Shown here in pieces: positions 34,501-48,984 of a stretch of 64,000 bases of DNA. The notes below the pieces were generated by a model that did no database searches, had not been told where the DNA came from, and saw only the letters and a program-made list of their open reading frames with translations. How positions within the stretch are numbered: position 1 is the first letter of the stretch; each line of letters starts with the position of its first letter. Made by a program: the position numbers and the translations under genes. The stretch lies in contig CAZOGL010000001.1 in NCBI GenBank assembly GCA_964579575.1, positions 92,668 to 156,667 of the forward strand, given 5' to 3'. This DNA is from CAVEFW01 sp964579575. GTDB lineage: Bacteria; Actinomycetota; Coriobacteriia; Coriobacteriales; Eggerthellaceae.

Positions 34501-37500
34501 GTGGCGAAAGCTAAGAAAAAGGCGACGAAGGTTGCGCAGGAGACCCTTTACAGGGACCGCAGGAGCTTTGCGAAGATTCCTGGCGTCATGGATGTGCCGA
34601 ACCTGATCGGCATCCAGACGGACAGCTTCAAGTGGTTCATGACCGAGGGACTCTCGGCAGCCTTCGCGGACATATGTCCGATCGAAAACAACACCAAAGA
34701 CATGTTCGTGGAGTTCGGCGACCACTCCTTCGGCGAGCCGAAGCACAGCGTTGACGAGTGCAAGGAGAAGGACGTCTCCTACCAGGCGCCGCTTTTCGTT
34801 GACATCCGCTTCGTGAATCGCGAGACCGGCGAGGTCAAGGAGCAGAACGTGTTCATGGGCGATTTCCCGCTCATGACCAATCGTGGCACCTTCATCATCA
34901 ACGGTACCGAGCGCGTCGTGGTTTCCCAGTTGGTCCGCAGCCCTGGCGTCTACTTTGCTGCCGAGCGTGACAAGACCAGCGACAAGACCATTTACAACGC
35001 GAAGGTCATCCCGAGCCGTGGTGCATGGCTCGAGTTCGAGACCGACAAGCGCGACATCCTTTCTGTGCGCATCGATCGCAAGCGTAAGCAGCCTGCTACG
35101 CTGCTCGTTCGTGCGCTCGGCCTCGCAGAGACCCGCGAGGAGATCATCGAGCTCCTCGGTGAGGACGAGATGGTTTTACGTACCCTCGACCGCGACTCTG
35201 CCACGACCAAGGAAGAGAGTCTCATCGAGCTCTACAAGCGCTTCCGTCCCGGCGAGACTGCCACGATTGACAGTGCGCGCACCCTGCTCGACGGCTTGTT
35301 CTTCAACCCGCAGCGTTATGACCTCGCGAAGGTCGGTCGTTACAAGATCAACAAGAAGCTCGAGTTCGACCAGTCCAACGATTGCTCCACGCTGACCCAG
35401 GAGGACATCGTTCGCACGATGAAATACATCATCGCGCTGCATGACGGCCAGGAGGGCTTCACTACCGACGATATCGACCACTTCGGCAATCGTCGCATCC
35501 GCACGGTCGGCGAGTTGATCCAAAACCAGTTCCGCATCGGTTTGTCCCGCATGGAGCGCGTCGTCCGCGAGCGTATGAGCATGCAGGAGCCTGAGTCGAT
35601 CACGCCCCAGTCCCTCGTGAACATCCGCCCGATCGTCGCCGCAATCAAGGAGTTCTTCGGAAGCTCCCAGCTGTCCCAGTTCATGGATCAGACCAACCCC
35701 GCTTCCGGCATCACCCACAAGCGTCGTCTTTCCGCGTTGGGCCCTGGTGGTTTGTCCCGCGAGCGCGCGGGCTTCGAGGTTCGCGACGTTCATACCTCCC
35801 ACTATGGTCGTATGTGCCCCATCGAGACCCCTGAAGGTCCTAACATCGGCCTTATCGGTTCCTTGGCGACCTACGCTCGCGTGAACCCCTTCGGCTTCAT
35901 TGAGACTCCGTATCGTCGCGTCATCGACGGCAAGGTCACCGACGACGTTGACTACCTGACCGCAGACGAGGAGGAGAAGTACACGATTGCTCAGGCAAAC
36001 GCTACCTTCGATCCTGAGACGCGCGTTTTTGGCACCTTCGACGAGAACGGCGAGTTCACTCCCTCTGTCAAGGTCCTTTGCCGTACCACCGACACTGATG
36101 GCAACTTCGGCGAAGCGGCTGACTGCCCGGTGGAACAGGTCAACTACATGGACGTTTCTCCGCGTCAGATGACCTCCGTTGCTACGTCGCTCATTCCGTT
36201 CCTCGAACACGACGACGCTAACCGCGCGTTGATGGGCTCCAACATGCAGCGCCAGGCTGTGCCCCTGCTGCGTCCGAGCGCACCGTTGGTCGGCACGGGC
36301 ATCGAGCACCGCATCGCGGTAGACTCCGGCGAGATCCTCATTGCTCAAAACCCTGGCGTTGTCGACTATGTTGATGGCCAGACCATCATCATCTTGAACA
36401 ATGACGGCGAGTACGACGAGTACGTTATCCCGAAGTTCCAGCGCTCCAATCAGAGCGGTTGCATCAACCACCGCCCCATCGTCCGCCAGGGCGACGAGGT
36501 CGCTGCGGGTGATGTCTTGGCTGACGGTCCGAGCTGTGACAACGGTGAGCTTGCTCTTGGTCAAAACCTCCTTATCGCATACATGCCGTGGGAAGGCTAC
36601 AACTACGAGGACGCAATCATCGTTTCCGAGCGCGTCGTCGCCGAGGACCTCCTCACCAGCATCCATATCTCGGAGTACGAACTCGACGCTCGCGACACCA
36701 AGCTTGGCCCCGAGGAGATCACCCGTGAGATCCCGAACGTGTCTGAGGACATGATTTCCGACCTTGACGCTGACGGTATTATCCGCATCGGTGCCGAGGT
36801 GTTCCCGGGCGACGTCCTTGTCGGCAAGGTTACCCCGAAGGGCGAAACCGAGCTCACCGCCGAGGAGCGCCTGCTTCGCGCCATCTTCGGTGAGAAGGCT
36901 CGCGAGGTCCGTGACACCTCCTTGAAGGTGCCCCATGGTTCCGGCGGTCGCGTTATCGGCATCCACCGTTTCAGCCGTGAGGCAGGAGACGAGTTGGCGC
37001 CTGGCGTTAACGAGCTCATCCGCGTCTACATCGCCCAAAAGCGTAAAGTTCAGCAGGGCGACAAGCTCTCTGGTCGTCACGGCAACAAGGGCGTCATCTC
37101 TCGTGTCCTCCCGGTCGAGGACATGCCGTACCTGTCCGACGGTACGCCCATTGACGTCATCCTTAACCCCTTGGGCGTTCCTTCCCGTATGAACGTCGGT
37201 CAGTTGCTCGAGAACCACCTCGGCTGGGCTGCCAAGTGGGGTTGGAACGACGATCCCGACAGCGATGAGCCCGTGCAGGGTCCTTTCCATGTCGCAACGC
37301 CTGTATTCGACGGCGCGACCGAGAAGGAAATCTCCGACTGCATCGAGGCTGCAAACAAGAACCTCATCAACATCAACCATGCCAAGTACGGTGAGCTGGC
37401 TCGTGACGAGTTCGTCCCCCAGCTGTCCCGTGAAGGCAAGACATGGCTGTTCGACGGCCGTACGGGTGAGCGTTTCCGCGAGCCTATCACCGTCGGCACA

Positions 37501-38028
37501 ACCTACATCCTGAAGTTGGGCCACATGGTCGACGACAAGATCCATGCCCGTTCAACCGGTCCTTACAGCTTGATCACCCAACAACCCCTCGGCGGCAAGG
37601 CCCAGTTCGGTGGCCAACGTTTCGGCGAGATGGAAGTTTGGGCTTTGTACGCGTACGGTGCCTCCAACGTTTTGCAAGAGATCCTTACGGTGAAGTCCGA
37701 CGATACCGCCGGCCGCGTGAAGTCTTATGAGGCCATCGTCAAGGGCGAGAACATCCCGCCTGCGGAGGTGCCTGAGTCCTTCAAGGTTTTGGTCAAGGAG
37801 ATGCGTTCCCTTTGCCTGAACGTTGAGCTGGAATCCCATGCGGTTCCCGAGGTTGAGGAAGAAGCCACTGACAGCATGCTCCTTGCCATGCAGGCTGACG
37901 CCAAGAAGACCGAGGAAGAGGAGGCTGTGAGCGCTCTTGACAGCATCGCGGCCGAACTTTCCGACCTTATGGGCGGTTTGAAGGATGAGGTAGATGCAAG
38001 CGAGCTTATTGGCGGAGAGGAAGAGTAA
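34501..38028 (+). CDS. rpoB: DNA-directed RNA polymerase beta subunit
   Basis: The protein has 1175 residues with a GTG start and AAGGAGG upstream. The rifampicin region is intact and wild-type-like (SSQLSQFMDQTNP, THKRRLSALGPGG), followed by RPIVAAIKEFFG-type and HTSHYGRMCPIETPEGPN segments. SGRHGNKGVIS, and the C-terminal clamp GGQRFGEMEVWALYAYGA, are all present. A short acidic C-terminal tail follows. It lies directly before rpoC with no space. Its usual partners rplJ and rplL are not upstream; the operon has its own promoter. Confidence 0.98.
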   Translation: MAKAKKKATKVAQETLYRDRRSFAKIPGVMDVPNLIGIQTDSFKWFMTEGLSAAFADICPIENNTKDMFVEFGDHSFGEPKHSVDECKEKDVSYQAPLFVDIRFVNRETGEVKEQNVFMGDFPLMTNRGTFIINGTERVVVSQLVRSPGVYFAAERDKTSDKTIYNAKVIPSRGAWLEFETDKRDILSVRIDRKRKQPATLLVRALGLAETREEIIELLGEDEMVLRTLDRDSATTKEESLIELYKRFRPGETATIDSARTLLDGLFFNPQRYDLAKVGRYKINKKLEFDQSNDCSTLTQEDIVRTMKYIIALHDGQEGFTTDDIDHFGNRRIRTVGELIQNQFRIGLSRMERVVRERMSMQEPESITPQSLVNIRPIVAAIKEFFGSSQLSQFMDQTNPASGITHKRRLSALGPGGLSRERAGFEVRDVHTSHYGRMCPIETPEGPNIGLIGSLATYARVNPFGFIETPYRRVIDGKVTDDVDYLTADEEEKYTIAQANATFDPETRVFGTFDENGEFTPSVKVLCRTTDTDGNFGEAADCPVEQVNYMDVSPRQMTSVATSLIPFLEHDDANRALMGSNMQRQAVPLLRPSAPLVGTGIEHRIAVDSGEILIAQNPGVVDYVDGQTIIILNNDGEYDEYVIPKFQRSNQSGCINHRPIVRQGDEVAAGDVLADGPSCDNGELALGQNLLIAYMPWEGYNYEDAIIVSERVVAEDLLTSIHISEYELDARDTKLGPEEITREIPNVSEDMISDLDADGIIRIGAEVFPGDVLVGKVTPKGETELTAEERLLRAIFGEKAREVRDTSLKVPHGSGGRVIGIHRFSREAGDELAPGVNELIRVYIAQKRKVQQGDKLSGRHGNKGVISRVLPVEDMPYLSDGTPIDVILNPLGVPSRMNVGQLLENHLGWAAKWGWNDDPDSDEPVQGPFHVATPVFDGATEKEISDCIEAANKNLININHAKYGELARDEFVPQLSREGKTWLFDGRTGERFREPITVGTTYILKLGHMVDDKIHARSTGPYSLITQQPLGGKAQFGGQRFGEMEVWALYAYGASNVLQEILTVKSDDTAGRVKSYEAIVKGENIPPAEVPESFKVLVKEMRSLCLNVELESHAVPEVEEEATDSMLLAMQADAKKTEEEEAVSALDSIAAELSDLMGGLKDEVDASELIGGEEE

Positions 38029-42438
<4,410 letters not shown>

Positions 42439-42450
42439 GAGCTAATGTCT

Positions 42451-42478
42451 GGGGGGCGCTTCTGTGCGCCCCCCTTTT
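42451..42478 (+). terminator. Rho-independent terminator of rpoBC
   Basis: GGGGGGCGC and GCGCCCCCC pair around a short loop, followed by TTTT. Confidence 0.9.
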
Positions 42479-42557
42479 CCTATTGTTGTGCGGCTCTTCC
42501 TTTGAGGAGAGCGTATGGGTTTCAGACCATAGGTATCAACAAGGGGGTTGATGTTTT

Positions 42558-43898
42558 ATGGCAAGATTATTCGGAACCGACGGTGTCCGTGGTGTCGCGA
42601 ACAAAGAGTTGACCTGCGATCTGGCTTTCAAGTTGGGGCAGGCAGCAGTGGCGTTCCAAGGGAGAACCATCCTTGTGGGCAAGGACACGCGCCTTTCTGG
42701 CGATATGTTGGAGTCGGCGGTATTTGCTGGCATCACGAGCATGGGCGGTACCGCTCTCAGCGCCGGTGTTATTCCGACGCCGGGCGTTGCGTTGCTCGTC
42801 CAAGAGCTTCATTGTGATGGCGGTATCGTCATTTCTGCAAGTCATAATCCGCCTGAGTTCAACGGCATCAAGCTGTTTGACGGCAAAGGCTACAAGCTTC
42901 CCGATTCCGTCGAGGATGAGATTGAGGCTTTTATCAAGGCCGGTGGCGCCGCTGTTGAGGATCTTCCCAACGGTGATGAGGTCGGAATCGTTTTGCCGGT
43001 GGAGAATGCCACCGAGATGTATATCGACCATGCCGTCAAGGCCATCGAAGCCCAAGGGGTTTCCTTTGAGGGGCTCAAGATCGCCCTTGATTGTGGCCAT
43101 GGTGCAAGCGCTTTGACAAGCCATGAGGCTTTTGAGCGCCTTGGCGCTGAGGTTGTGGCTATCAACGAGGACTACAGCGGTGTTGATATCAATGTCGGAT
43201 GTGGTTCCACCAATTTGGAGCCGGTTCGTGCGCTTGTTCGCGCAACCAACGCTGATGTGGGCATCGCCCATGACGGTGACGCGGATCGCGTTATGATGGT
43301 CGACGCGCAAGGCAATGAGATCGACGGGGATATCATGGCTGCGATCTTGGCCCTTGACCTGAAGCAGCGAGACCGGTTGCCAGGAAACACGGTGGTCGGA
43401 ACGGTTATGTGCAATCTCGGATTCGTGCGTGCGATGAATGCCCATGGCATCGAGGTTGTCCAGACAAAGGTCGGGGATCGCTACGTACTCGAGGAGATGC
43501 GCGCCAAAGGCTATGCGATCGGTGGCGAACAGTCGGGCCACATGATCATGCTTGAGCACAATTCCACTGGTGACGGCCTGATGACCGCGGTACAATTCCT
43601 CGCAGCTGTGAACCGTACGGGTAAGACCGTGGGAGAGGCAGCGAAGATCGTAACGAAATATCCGCAGGTCCTCATCAACGTCGGTGGCGTTGACAAGAGC
43701 GCGCTCGATGTTTGCGAGCCTGTTTGGGCGGCGGTTCGAGCTGCCGAGGAGGAGATGGGTGATACCGGTCGCGTACTCCTTCGCCAAAGCGGTACCGAGC
43801 CGTTGGTTCGCGTCATGGTTGAAGCGGAAAGCGACGAGGATGCCCAGCGTCATGCCGAGGCTATTGCTGCGGTTGTGAAACGAGAACTGTCCATTTAG
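42558..43898 (+). CDS. glmM: Phosphoglucosamine mutase
   Basis: The protein has 446 residues. The opening RLFGTDGVRGVAN, the phosphoserine loop ISASHNPPEFNGIK with catalytic Ser95, the metal loop DGDADRVMMVD, the sugar loop GGEQSGH and the phosphate loop RQSGTEPLVRVMVE identify GlmM. It converts glucosamine-6-phosphate to glucosamine-1-phosphate for peptidoglycan precursors. The ATG has AAGGGGGTTGATG upstream. It stands alone between two terminators. Confidence 0.97.
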   Translation: MARLFGTDGVRGVANKELTCDLAFKLGQAAVAFQGRTILVGKDTRLSGDMLESAVFAGITSMGGTALSAGVIPTPGVALLVQELHCDGGIVISASHNPPEFNGIKLFDGKGYKLPDSVEDEIEAFIKAGGAAVEDLPNGDEVGIVLPVENATEMYIDHAVKAIEAQGVSFEGLKIALDCGHGASALTSHEAFERLGAEVVAINEDYSGVDINVGCGSTNLEPVRALVRATNADVGIAHDGDADRVMMVDAQGNEIDGDIMAAILALDLKQRDRLPGNTVVGTVMCNLGFVRAMNAHGIEVVQTKVGDRYVLEEMRAKGYAIGGEQSGHMIMLEHNSTGDGLMTAVQFLAAVNRTGKTVGEAAKIVTKYPQVLINVGGVDKSALDVCEPVWAAVRAAEEEMGDTGRVLLRQSGTEPLVRVMVEAESDEDAQRHAEAIAAVVKRELSI

Positions 43899-43929
43899 AT
43901 TCATCTAGAGATATTTGTCATATAAAAAG

Positions 43930-43961
43930 AGAGGGCCTCAGGGAAATCCTTGAGGTCCTCT
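43930..43961. terminator. Hairpin between convergent glmM and ppk1
   Basis: GAGGGCCTCAGGG pairs imperfectly with CCTTGAGGTCCTC, followed by TGTTGTGTTT. A 17-bp tandem repeat (TGTTGTGTTTGGGYGGC type, about 43962-43995) follows, next to the ppk1 stop. Confidence 0.65.
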
Positions 43962-44000
43962 GTTGTGTTTGGGTGGCTGTTGTGTTTGGGCGGCTTTTGC

Positions 44001-46829
44001 CTAGTGGCGGCGGAGCTTATTTCTCAGCTTCGACACGCTTGAGATTCCTTTGATCGTTGCCTTTGCGAGGCCTCGTCCAATGTGGTAAGCAAGTCCGCTG
44101 CCGCTGCTTTTCTTCTTAGGGGTGGTATCCAAGAGCAGGGGGAGTTGGGGTTCGGGCTCAGACTCGGGCTCCGGATCGGACTCGACAACGGCCTCGGGCT
44201 CGAGCTCGGCCTCAAGCTCGACAACGGATTCGGAGTCAGGTTGGGGCTCGGACTCAGAAACAGCCTCTGGTTCGATAACGGCCTCCGGCTCGACGACGAG
44301 TTCCGGCTCCGGCTCAGGCTCCGACTCGACAACGGGCTCCGGTTTGGTCTCGGCCTCCAGCTCGACAACGGTCTCGGCCTCCGGCTCGACAACAGCCTCG
44401 GCCTCGGTCTCGGCCTCCGGCTCGACAACAGACTCAGCAACGGTCTTGGGCTCGGGGTCGACCAAAGGCTCCGAGTCGACGACAGGCTCCAACTCATCAA
44501 CAGCCTCGAACTCGTTGTCGACCAAAGGCTCAAATTCGTTGTCAACTTCGAGGTTTTTCTCTGCGACCTTCTCCTCAAATTGCGCTCTCAGGTTTTTGAT
44601 CATTTCCTTTTGTTCGGACGGAGGAAGCTTTGCCAGCTCGATTAGGAACGTTTGGCTGTCAAACAACGCGATACCAGTCTTGTTTCCGTTCTTGTCGAAG
44701 GTGTAGCGAATAACCTCACCGTTTTCGTCGCGCTCGCCGAAGTAACCGAGGGGCGTATACGTGCCGTCCGCCCGAAGTTCGCGAAGTTTTGCGGTGTCGC
44801 GCATGCTGGCGAACAGGTAGTCCATGATGTATTGGCGATGGCGATCGTTGTTCAGTGGCCAAGCGATTTCGACGCGTTTGTCCATGTTGCGCGTCATGAG
44901 GTCGGCGCTGCTGCAGTACAGACGCATCTTGGGATCATCAGGAGCTCCAAAGCAATAGATGCGGCTGTGCTCAAGAAGGCGACCCACGATGGAGACGACG
45001 CGGACGTTATCGGTGTACCCCGGAACGCCTGGGACAATGCAACTGATGCCGCGAACAAATAAGGTGGTGGGGACGCCGGCTTTGCTTGCCTTGGCGATCT
45101 TCTCGATGATTTCTTTGTCAGTGATGCTGTTCGTCTTGAAGAACAGACCGCAAGGCATGCCTTTCTTGGCTTTGGTGATCTCCTTGTCGATACCCTTGAG
45201 TATGTTCGCTTTGATTTGGAGGGGAGCGACCCAAAGTGTCTTGTAGTGGTCATCGGCGTTTTCGAGCGCCATGTTGCGGAAGAACCTGACGGCGTCCTTG
45301 CCGAAATGGGGATCGGTGGTGATGTAGCTGATGTCGGTATAGAGGCGCGCGGTCTTCTCGTTGTAGTTGCCGGTGCCGAGTTGGGTGATGTATTGGATGC
45401 CATCGTCGGTTTGGCGGGTGATGATGCAAATCTTGCTGTGGACCTTGAACTCGCGGAAGCCGTAGATGACCTTACACCCAGACTCCTCGAAGCGTTGGGA
45501 CCACTTGATGTTGTTGCTCTCGTCAAAGCGCGCGCGCAACTCGAGCAGGGCGGTCACGTCCTTGTCGTTCTCCGCCGCTCGGATGAGGGCCTCGGCTAAG
45601 CGGCTGACGGAGGCGAGGCGATACAAGGTGATGCGGATGGAGACCACGTCAGGATCAATCGCCGCTTCCTCGAGCAATTGCACAAACGAATCCATGCTCT
45701 CGTAGGGATAGCACAACAACAAATCGTTCTTGGAGACCTGCTTGATCAATGACTTACCCGGTTTGACTCGTGAGCAGATGGCGGGATTAAAGGGGCTGTT
45801 GACCAGATTCGCGCGCTTTTCCTTGGAGAGCATGCCGGAGATTCCCCAGGTGTAGCTGAGATCGAGTGGTACCCGCGTCACGTAGGTTTGGTACTCCTCG
45901 AGATTGAGACGGGCGAGGATGATTTTTTTCACGGTGGCCGACAATTCTTTTGCGCTCTCAAGACGCACGGGAGCGAGACGACCGCGCTTCTTCAGGATGC
46001 GCTTCATATGCTCGCGATAGTCGGTGTCCGCCTCGTCGGAGCTTTCGGTGGTGTCGAGGTCCGCATTGCGCGTAACGCAGATGATGTTGGTGTGTTTGAC
46101 CTTGTACATATCGAAAACGGACTGCGCCAATTGCTCGATGACTTCCTCGAGGAGGATGAAGCTTGTCCCCTCTCCGGGGATTTCGATCACGCGACGGCAT
46201 TGGCGCGGCATGGGGATGAGGCCAAGAGTCGCGTCTGCGGCTCCGCCGGACTTGTTTTTCTTTTTCTTCTTCTTGTCAAGGTTGAGTTCCTCAAGACGGA
46301 CAACCACATAAAGGTCCCCGTTCTCTAGGTGGGGGAAGGGGTGGCGGCTGTTGACGATTTGGGGAGAAAGGAAGGGCTTGATGAACTCCTGGCTGTACTT
46401 TTTGATGAAGCTCAGTTGGCTTGCGTCGAGCTCTTCGTAGCGAAGTTGGTGAACGCCGGCCTTCGCAAGTTCGGCGCGGATGTCCTCAAATACCTTCTCC
46501 TGTTGAGGGTATAGCTGGTGGCAGCGTTCATGGATGATTTTGATTTGCTCCGAGGCGCTCAGGCCGCTCTTGGTGTCAATGACAGGCGTCTTGAGGAGGG
46601 AAAGGTCGGTGAGCGATCCGACGCGCACCATGAAGAACTCTTGAAGGTTGCTCCAAAAGATGCTTACGAAGTTCAACCGCTCTAGCAGGGGTACCGTCTC
46701 GTCGGCTCCTTGGTCGAGCACGCGCTCGTCGAAGGTAAGCCAAGAGAGTTCGCGATTTTGCATGTAGGGGGTGACGCCACGATACTGCTGCTCGAACAAT
46801 TGGTTGGTGGTGGGCTGGTCGGTGTTCAT
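44001..46829 (-). CDS. ppk1: Polyphosphate kinase with a long acidic, then basic C-terminal tail
   Basis: The protein has 942 residues from the ATG at 46827-46829. The Ppk1 core (about 1-750) has YMQNRELSWLTFDERVL at the start, the catalytic histidine in FKVHSKICIITR, QLGTGNYNEKTARLYTDIS and MTRNMDKRVEIAWPL. A lysine run (DKKKKKKNKSGG) sits in the N-terminal third. Beyond the core, a Glu/Pro/Val-rich segment of about 140 residues is followed by a basic end (TPKKKSSGSG to SKLRNKLRRH). Ppk1 proteins are usually about 690-720 residues, so the tail is extra. The enzyme makes polyphosphate from ATP. Confidence 0.95.
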   Translation of the reverse strand: MNTDQPTTNQLFEQQYRGVTPYMQNRELSWLTFDERVLDQGADETVPLLERLNFVSIFWSNLQEFFMVRVGSLTDLSLLKTPVIDTKSGLSASEQIKIIHERCHQLYPQQEKVFEDIRAELAKAGVHQLRYEELDASQLSFIKKYSQEFIKPFLSPQIVNSRHPFPHLENGDLYVVVRLEELNLDKKKKKKNKSGGAADATLGLIPMPRQCRRVIEIPGEGTSFILLEEVIEQLAQSVFDMYKVKHTNIICVTRNADLDTTESSDEADTDYREHMKRILKKRGRLAPVRLESAKELSATVKKIILARLNLEEYQTYVTRVPLDLSYTWGISGMLSKEKRANLVNSPFNPAICSRVKPGKSLIKQVSKNDLLLCYPYESMDSFVQLLEEAAIDPDVVSIRITLYRLASVSRLAEALIRAAENDKDVTALLELRARFDESNNIKWSQRFEESGCKVIYGFREFKVHSKICIITRQTDDGIQYITQLGTGNYNEKTARLYTDISYITTDPHFGKDAVRFFRNMALENADDHYKTLWVAPLQIKANILKGIDKEITKAKKGMPCGLFFKTNSITDKEIIEKIAKASKAGVPTTLFVRGISCIVPGVPGYTDNVRVVSIVGRLLEHSRIYCFGAPDDPKMRLYCSSADLMTRNMDKRVEIAWPLNNDRHRQYIMDYLFASMRDTAKLRELRADGTYTPLGYFGERDENGEVIRYTFDKNGNKTGIALFDSQTFLIELAKLPPSEQKEMIKNLRAQFEEKVAEKNLEVDNEFEPLVDNEFEAVDELEPVVDSEPLVDPEPKTVAESVVEPEAETEAEAVVEPEAETVVELEAETKPEPVVESEPEPEPELVVEPEAVIEPEAVSESEPQPDSESVVELEAELEPEAVVESDPEPESEPEPQLPLLLDTTPKKKSSGSGLAYHIGRGLAKATIKGISSVSKLRNKLRRH

Positions 46830-47070
46830 GCTGGGTCTTTCTCTCCGATCTATAACGACCTGTAAACACGTCGATTTTACTTCTTTTCCTGATGGTGTTT
46901 GTGACGGTGTTTGCAAAATTGAACGGTTGGGCGCATAATCCACAGCTTTGTTCGAAGGCACGTTCGCACGTCTCCGGCGTGAATGCGCCTCTTTTTGTGT
47001 TTGCGTGTTGTATAGTGGGTGGATACGCTTCCAAGAGCGAATGTTTTGCTGTGCTTGAAAGGGATTTCCC

Positions 47071-48159
47071 ATGACTGAACAAAACCAACAGGTAACGTAC
47101 GCCGAGGCTGGTGTCGACATCGTCGAAGGGGCTCGTGCGGTCGATGCTATCAAGGAGACCGTCCACAGCACCTATCGACCCGAGGTCGTGGGTGATATCG
47201 GGGGCTTCGGTGGTCTGTTCAGCATCGCCGCTGCCAAGGACATGCAAGATCCTTTGCTCGTCTCCGGCACTGACGGTGTCGGCACGAAGCTCAAGGTTGC
47301 CCAACTGACCGGCAAGAATGACACGGTCGGTATCGATCTTGTCGCCATGTGCGTCAACGACGTGTTGGCGACCGGCGCCGAACCGCTGTTCTTCTTGGAT
47401 TACGTCGCGGTGGGCAAGCTCGATTCCGCATCCATGGCAAAGATCGTCGGTGGCATCGGCGAGGGTTGTCGTCAAGCTGGTTGCGCCCTTATCGGTGGAG
47501 AAATGGCCGAGCACCCGGGCGTTATGGATCCCGACGATTACGACCTGAGCGGCTTTTGCGTTGCCGTCGTCGATCGTCCCAAGATGCTTGACCCTGACAG
47601 CGTCCGTGAGGGCGACATGCTCATCGCCTTGGCATCCAGCGGTCTGCACTCCAATGGCTACTCCCTTGCACGCAAGGTCACCGTCGAGCGTATGACGCGC
47701 GAAGAGGCTATGGCTCCCTGTGAGGTCTTGGGAGGGCAATCCGTCGCTGACGCGTTGCTGACCCCGACCCGTATCTACGTCAAACCGGTCCTTAACGTTT
47801 TGCGCGAGGTTCCGGGTGCCGTTCGGGCTCTTGGTCATATCACTGGTGGCGGCATCACCGAGAATCTGAACCGTGCGCTCCCCAAAAACGTCAATGCGGA
47901 GGTCGACCTCGGCACGTGGCCGGTTCCGCCTGTCATCAAGTACGTTGTGGATGCTGCTGGTCTTTCCGACGAGGAGGCGCTCAAGACCTTCAACATGGGT
48001 ACCGGTATGATCCTCATCGTCGATCCCGCCCAGGCAGAGGATGTCGAGGCGGTACTTGCCAAGGAGGGCGAGACCACGTATCGCGTCGGTCGTATCGTCT
48101 CTGGTGAGGGCGAGGTCCAATACGCCAACGAGGGCAAGTTGTACGCCTACGGTGCGTAA
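47071..48159 (+). CDS. purM: Phosphoribosylformylglycinamidine cyclo-ligase
   Basis: The protein has 362 residues. TYAEAGVDIVEGARAVDAIK at the start, VSGTDGVGTKLKVAQ, GIDLVAMCVNDVLATGAEPLFFLDY, LIGGEMAEHPGV, LASSGLHSNGYSLAR and HITGGGITENL are family signatures. It closes the imidazole ring in purine synthesis. No purN or purD is adjacent. A TATAGT box lies about 60 bases upstream of the ATG. Confidence 0.97.
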   Translation: MTEQNQQVTYAEAGVDIVEGARAVDAIKETVHSTYRPEVVGDIGGFGGLFSIAAAKDMQDPLLVSGTDGVGTKLKVAQLTGKNDTVGIDLVAMCVNDVLATGAEPLFFLDYVAVGKLDSASMAKIVGGIGEGCRQAGCALIGGEMAEHPGVMDPDDYDLSGFCVAVVDRPKMLDPDSVREGDMLIALASSGLHSNGYSLARKVTVERMTREEAMAPCEVLGGQSVADALLTPTRIYVKPVLNVLREVPGAVRALGHITGGGITENLNRALPKNVNAEVDLGTWPVPPVIKYVVDAAGLSDEEALKTFNMGTGMILIVDPAQAEDVEAVLAKEGETTYRVGRIVSGEGEVQYANEGKLYAYGA

Positions 48160-48164
48160 ACCAA

Positions 48165-48193
48165 TCTAGATGTCGAAGTTCTAGATGTCGAAG
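48165..48193. repeat. Direct duplication at the 3' end of the PhnP-like gene
   Basis: TCTAGATGTCGAAG occurs at 48165-48178 and 48180-48193. The second copy is the coding end of the minus-strand gene, including the stop. Confidence 0.8.
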
Positions 48194-48984
48194 CTCAGGC
48201 CGTCGGCAGCGGGAGCGACGCGTCCGTCATATTGTTCGCAATACGCTTCGAGCTCCACGAGAGTGATGGGCTCGGCGTAGTGCATGCACAGGTGGGTCAA
48301 ATAGATTTTCCCCGCATCGAGGGAGAGACCCTCCTCGATACACTCCTGCACGCTGTGGTGGTTTTGGGGGCAAGGGCACGACTTCCAATAGGTTGCGTCC
48401 ATGGCAAGGATGTCCACGCCGCGGATGCGTTCGCGGGTCTCTTCCGGTAGGCGACCGGTGTCACTTGCGTAGAACATGCGTGTGCTTGGCGTCTCAATCA
48501 GATAGCCATAGGTGCCGGGAGCATGGGTGACGGGTAGGGCGGTGTAGCGCACTCCGTCGAACTCGTGGGTGTCGAATGGCTCCATGACGTTGAAATCGAG
48601 GGCGTAGTCCATGTAATGAAACTCTATGGCAACCTCTCCAAGTGTCTCGACGCTTCCGTAGGTGGGCAATGCCTTCTTGGTGCGCAATTGGACCATGTAT
48701 TCAAGTTCGCACAGACCCGTGATGTGATCCGAGTGGCAATGGGTGATCAGCAGCTCGTCGAATTGGCGGATCCCTTCGCGGATGAGTTGGTGGCGTGTGT
48801 CTGGTGGCGTGTCGATGAGGAGGGTCGTGCCAGACTCGGTTCCTCGCACCATGACGCCGCAATCTCCTCTCCGTGCACGAGGGTTATGACGTGCCTCGGT
48901 GCAGGCGGGACAATCGCAAAAAAATGCTGGAACGCCGCATCCGGCGCCCGTTCCCATGAATGTGAAGCGATGATTTTTGGTCAT
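48181..48984 (-). CDS. Metallo-beta-lactamase-fold hydrolase, PhnP-like
   Basis: The protein has 267 residues from the ATG at 48982-48984 (CGAGGAGTCG upstream). It has FMGTGAGCGVPAFFCDCPACTEAR, where three cysteines form the structural zinc site of the PhnP group, the HxHxDH motif THCHSDHITGLCE, and later VTHAPGTYGYLI and YASDTGR. PhnP hydrolyses cyclic phosphodiesters of ribose in phosphonate degradation; no phn genes are near, so another phosphodiester or lipoate/octanoyl-type role is possible. It converges with purM. Confidence 0.85.
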   Translation of the reverse strand: MTKNHRFTFMGTGAGCGVPAFFCDCPACTEARHNPRARRGDCGVMVRGTESGTTLLIDTPPDTRHQLIREGIRQFDELLITHCHSDHITGLCELEYMVQLRTKKALPTYGSVETLGEVAIEFHYMDYALDFNVMEPFDTHEFDGVRYTALPVTHAPGTYGYLIETPSTRMFYASDTGRLPEETRERIRGVDILAMDATYWKSCPCPQNHHSVQECIEEGLSLDAGKIYLTHLCMHYAEPITLVELEAYCEQYDGRVAPAADGLSFDI

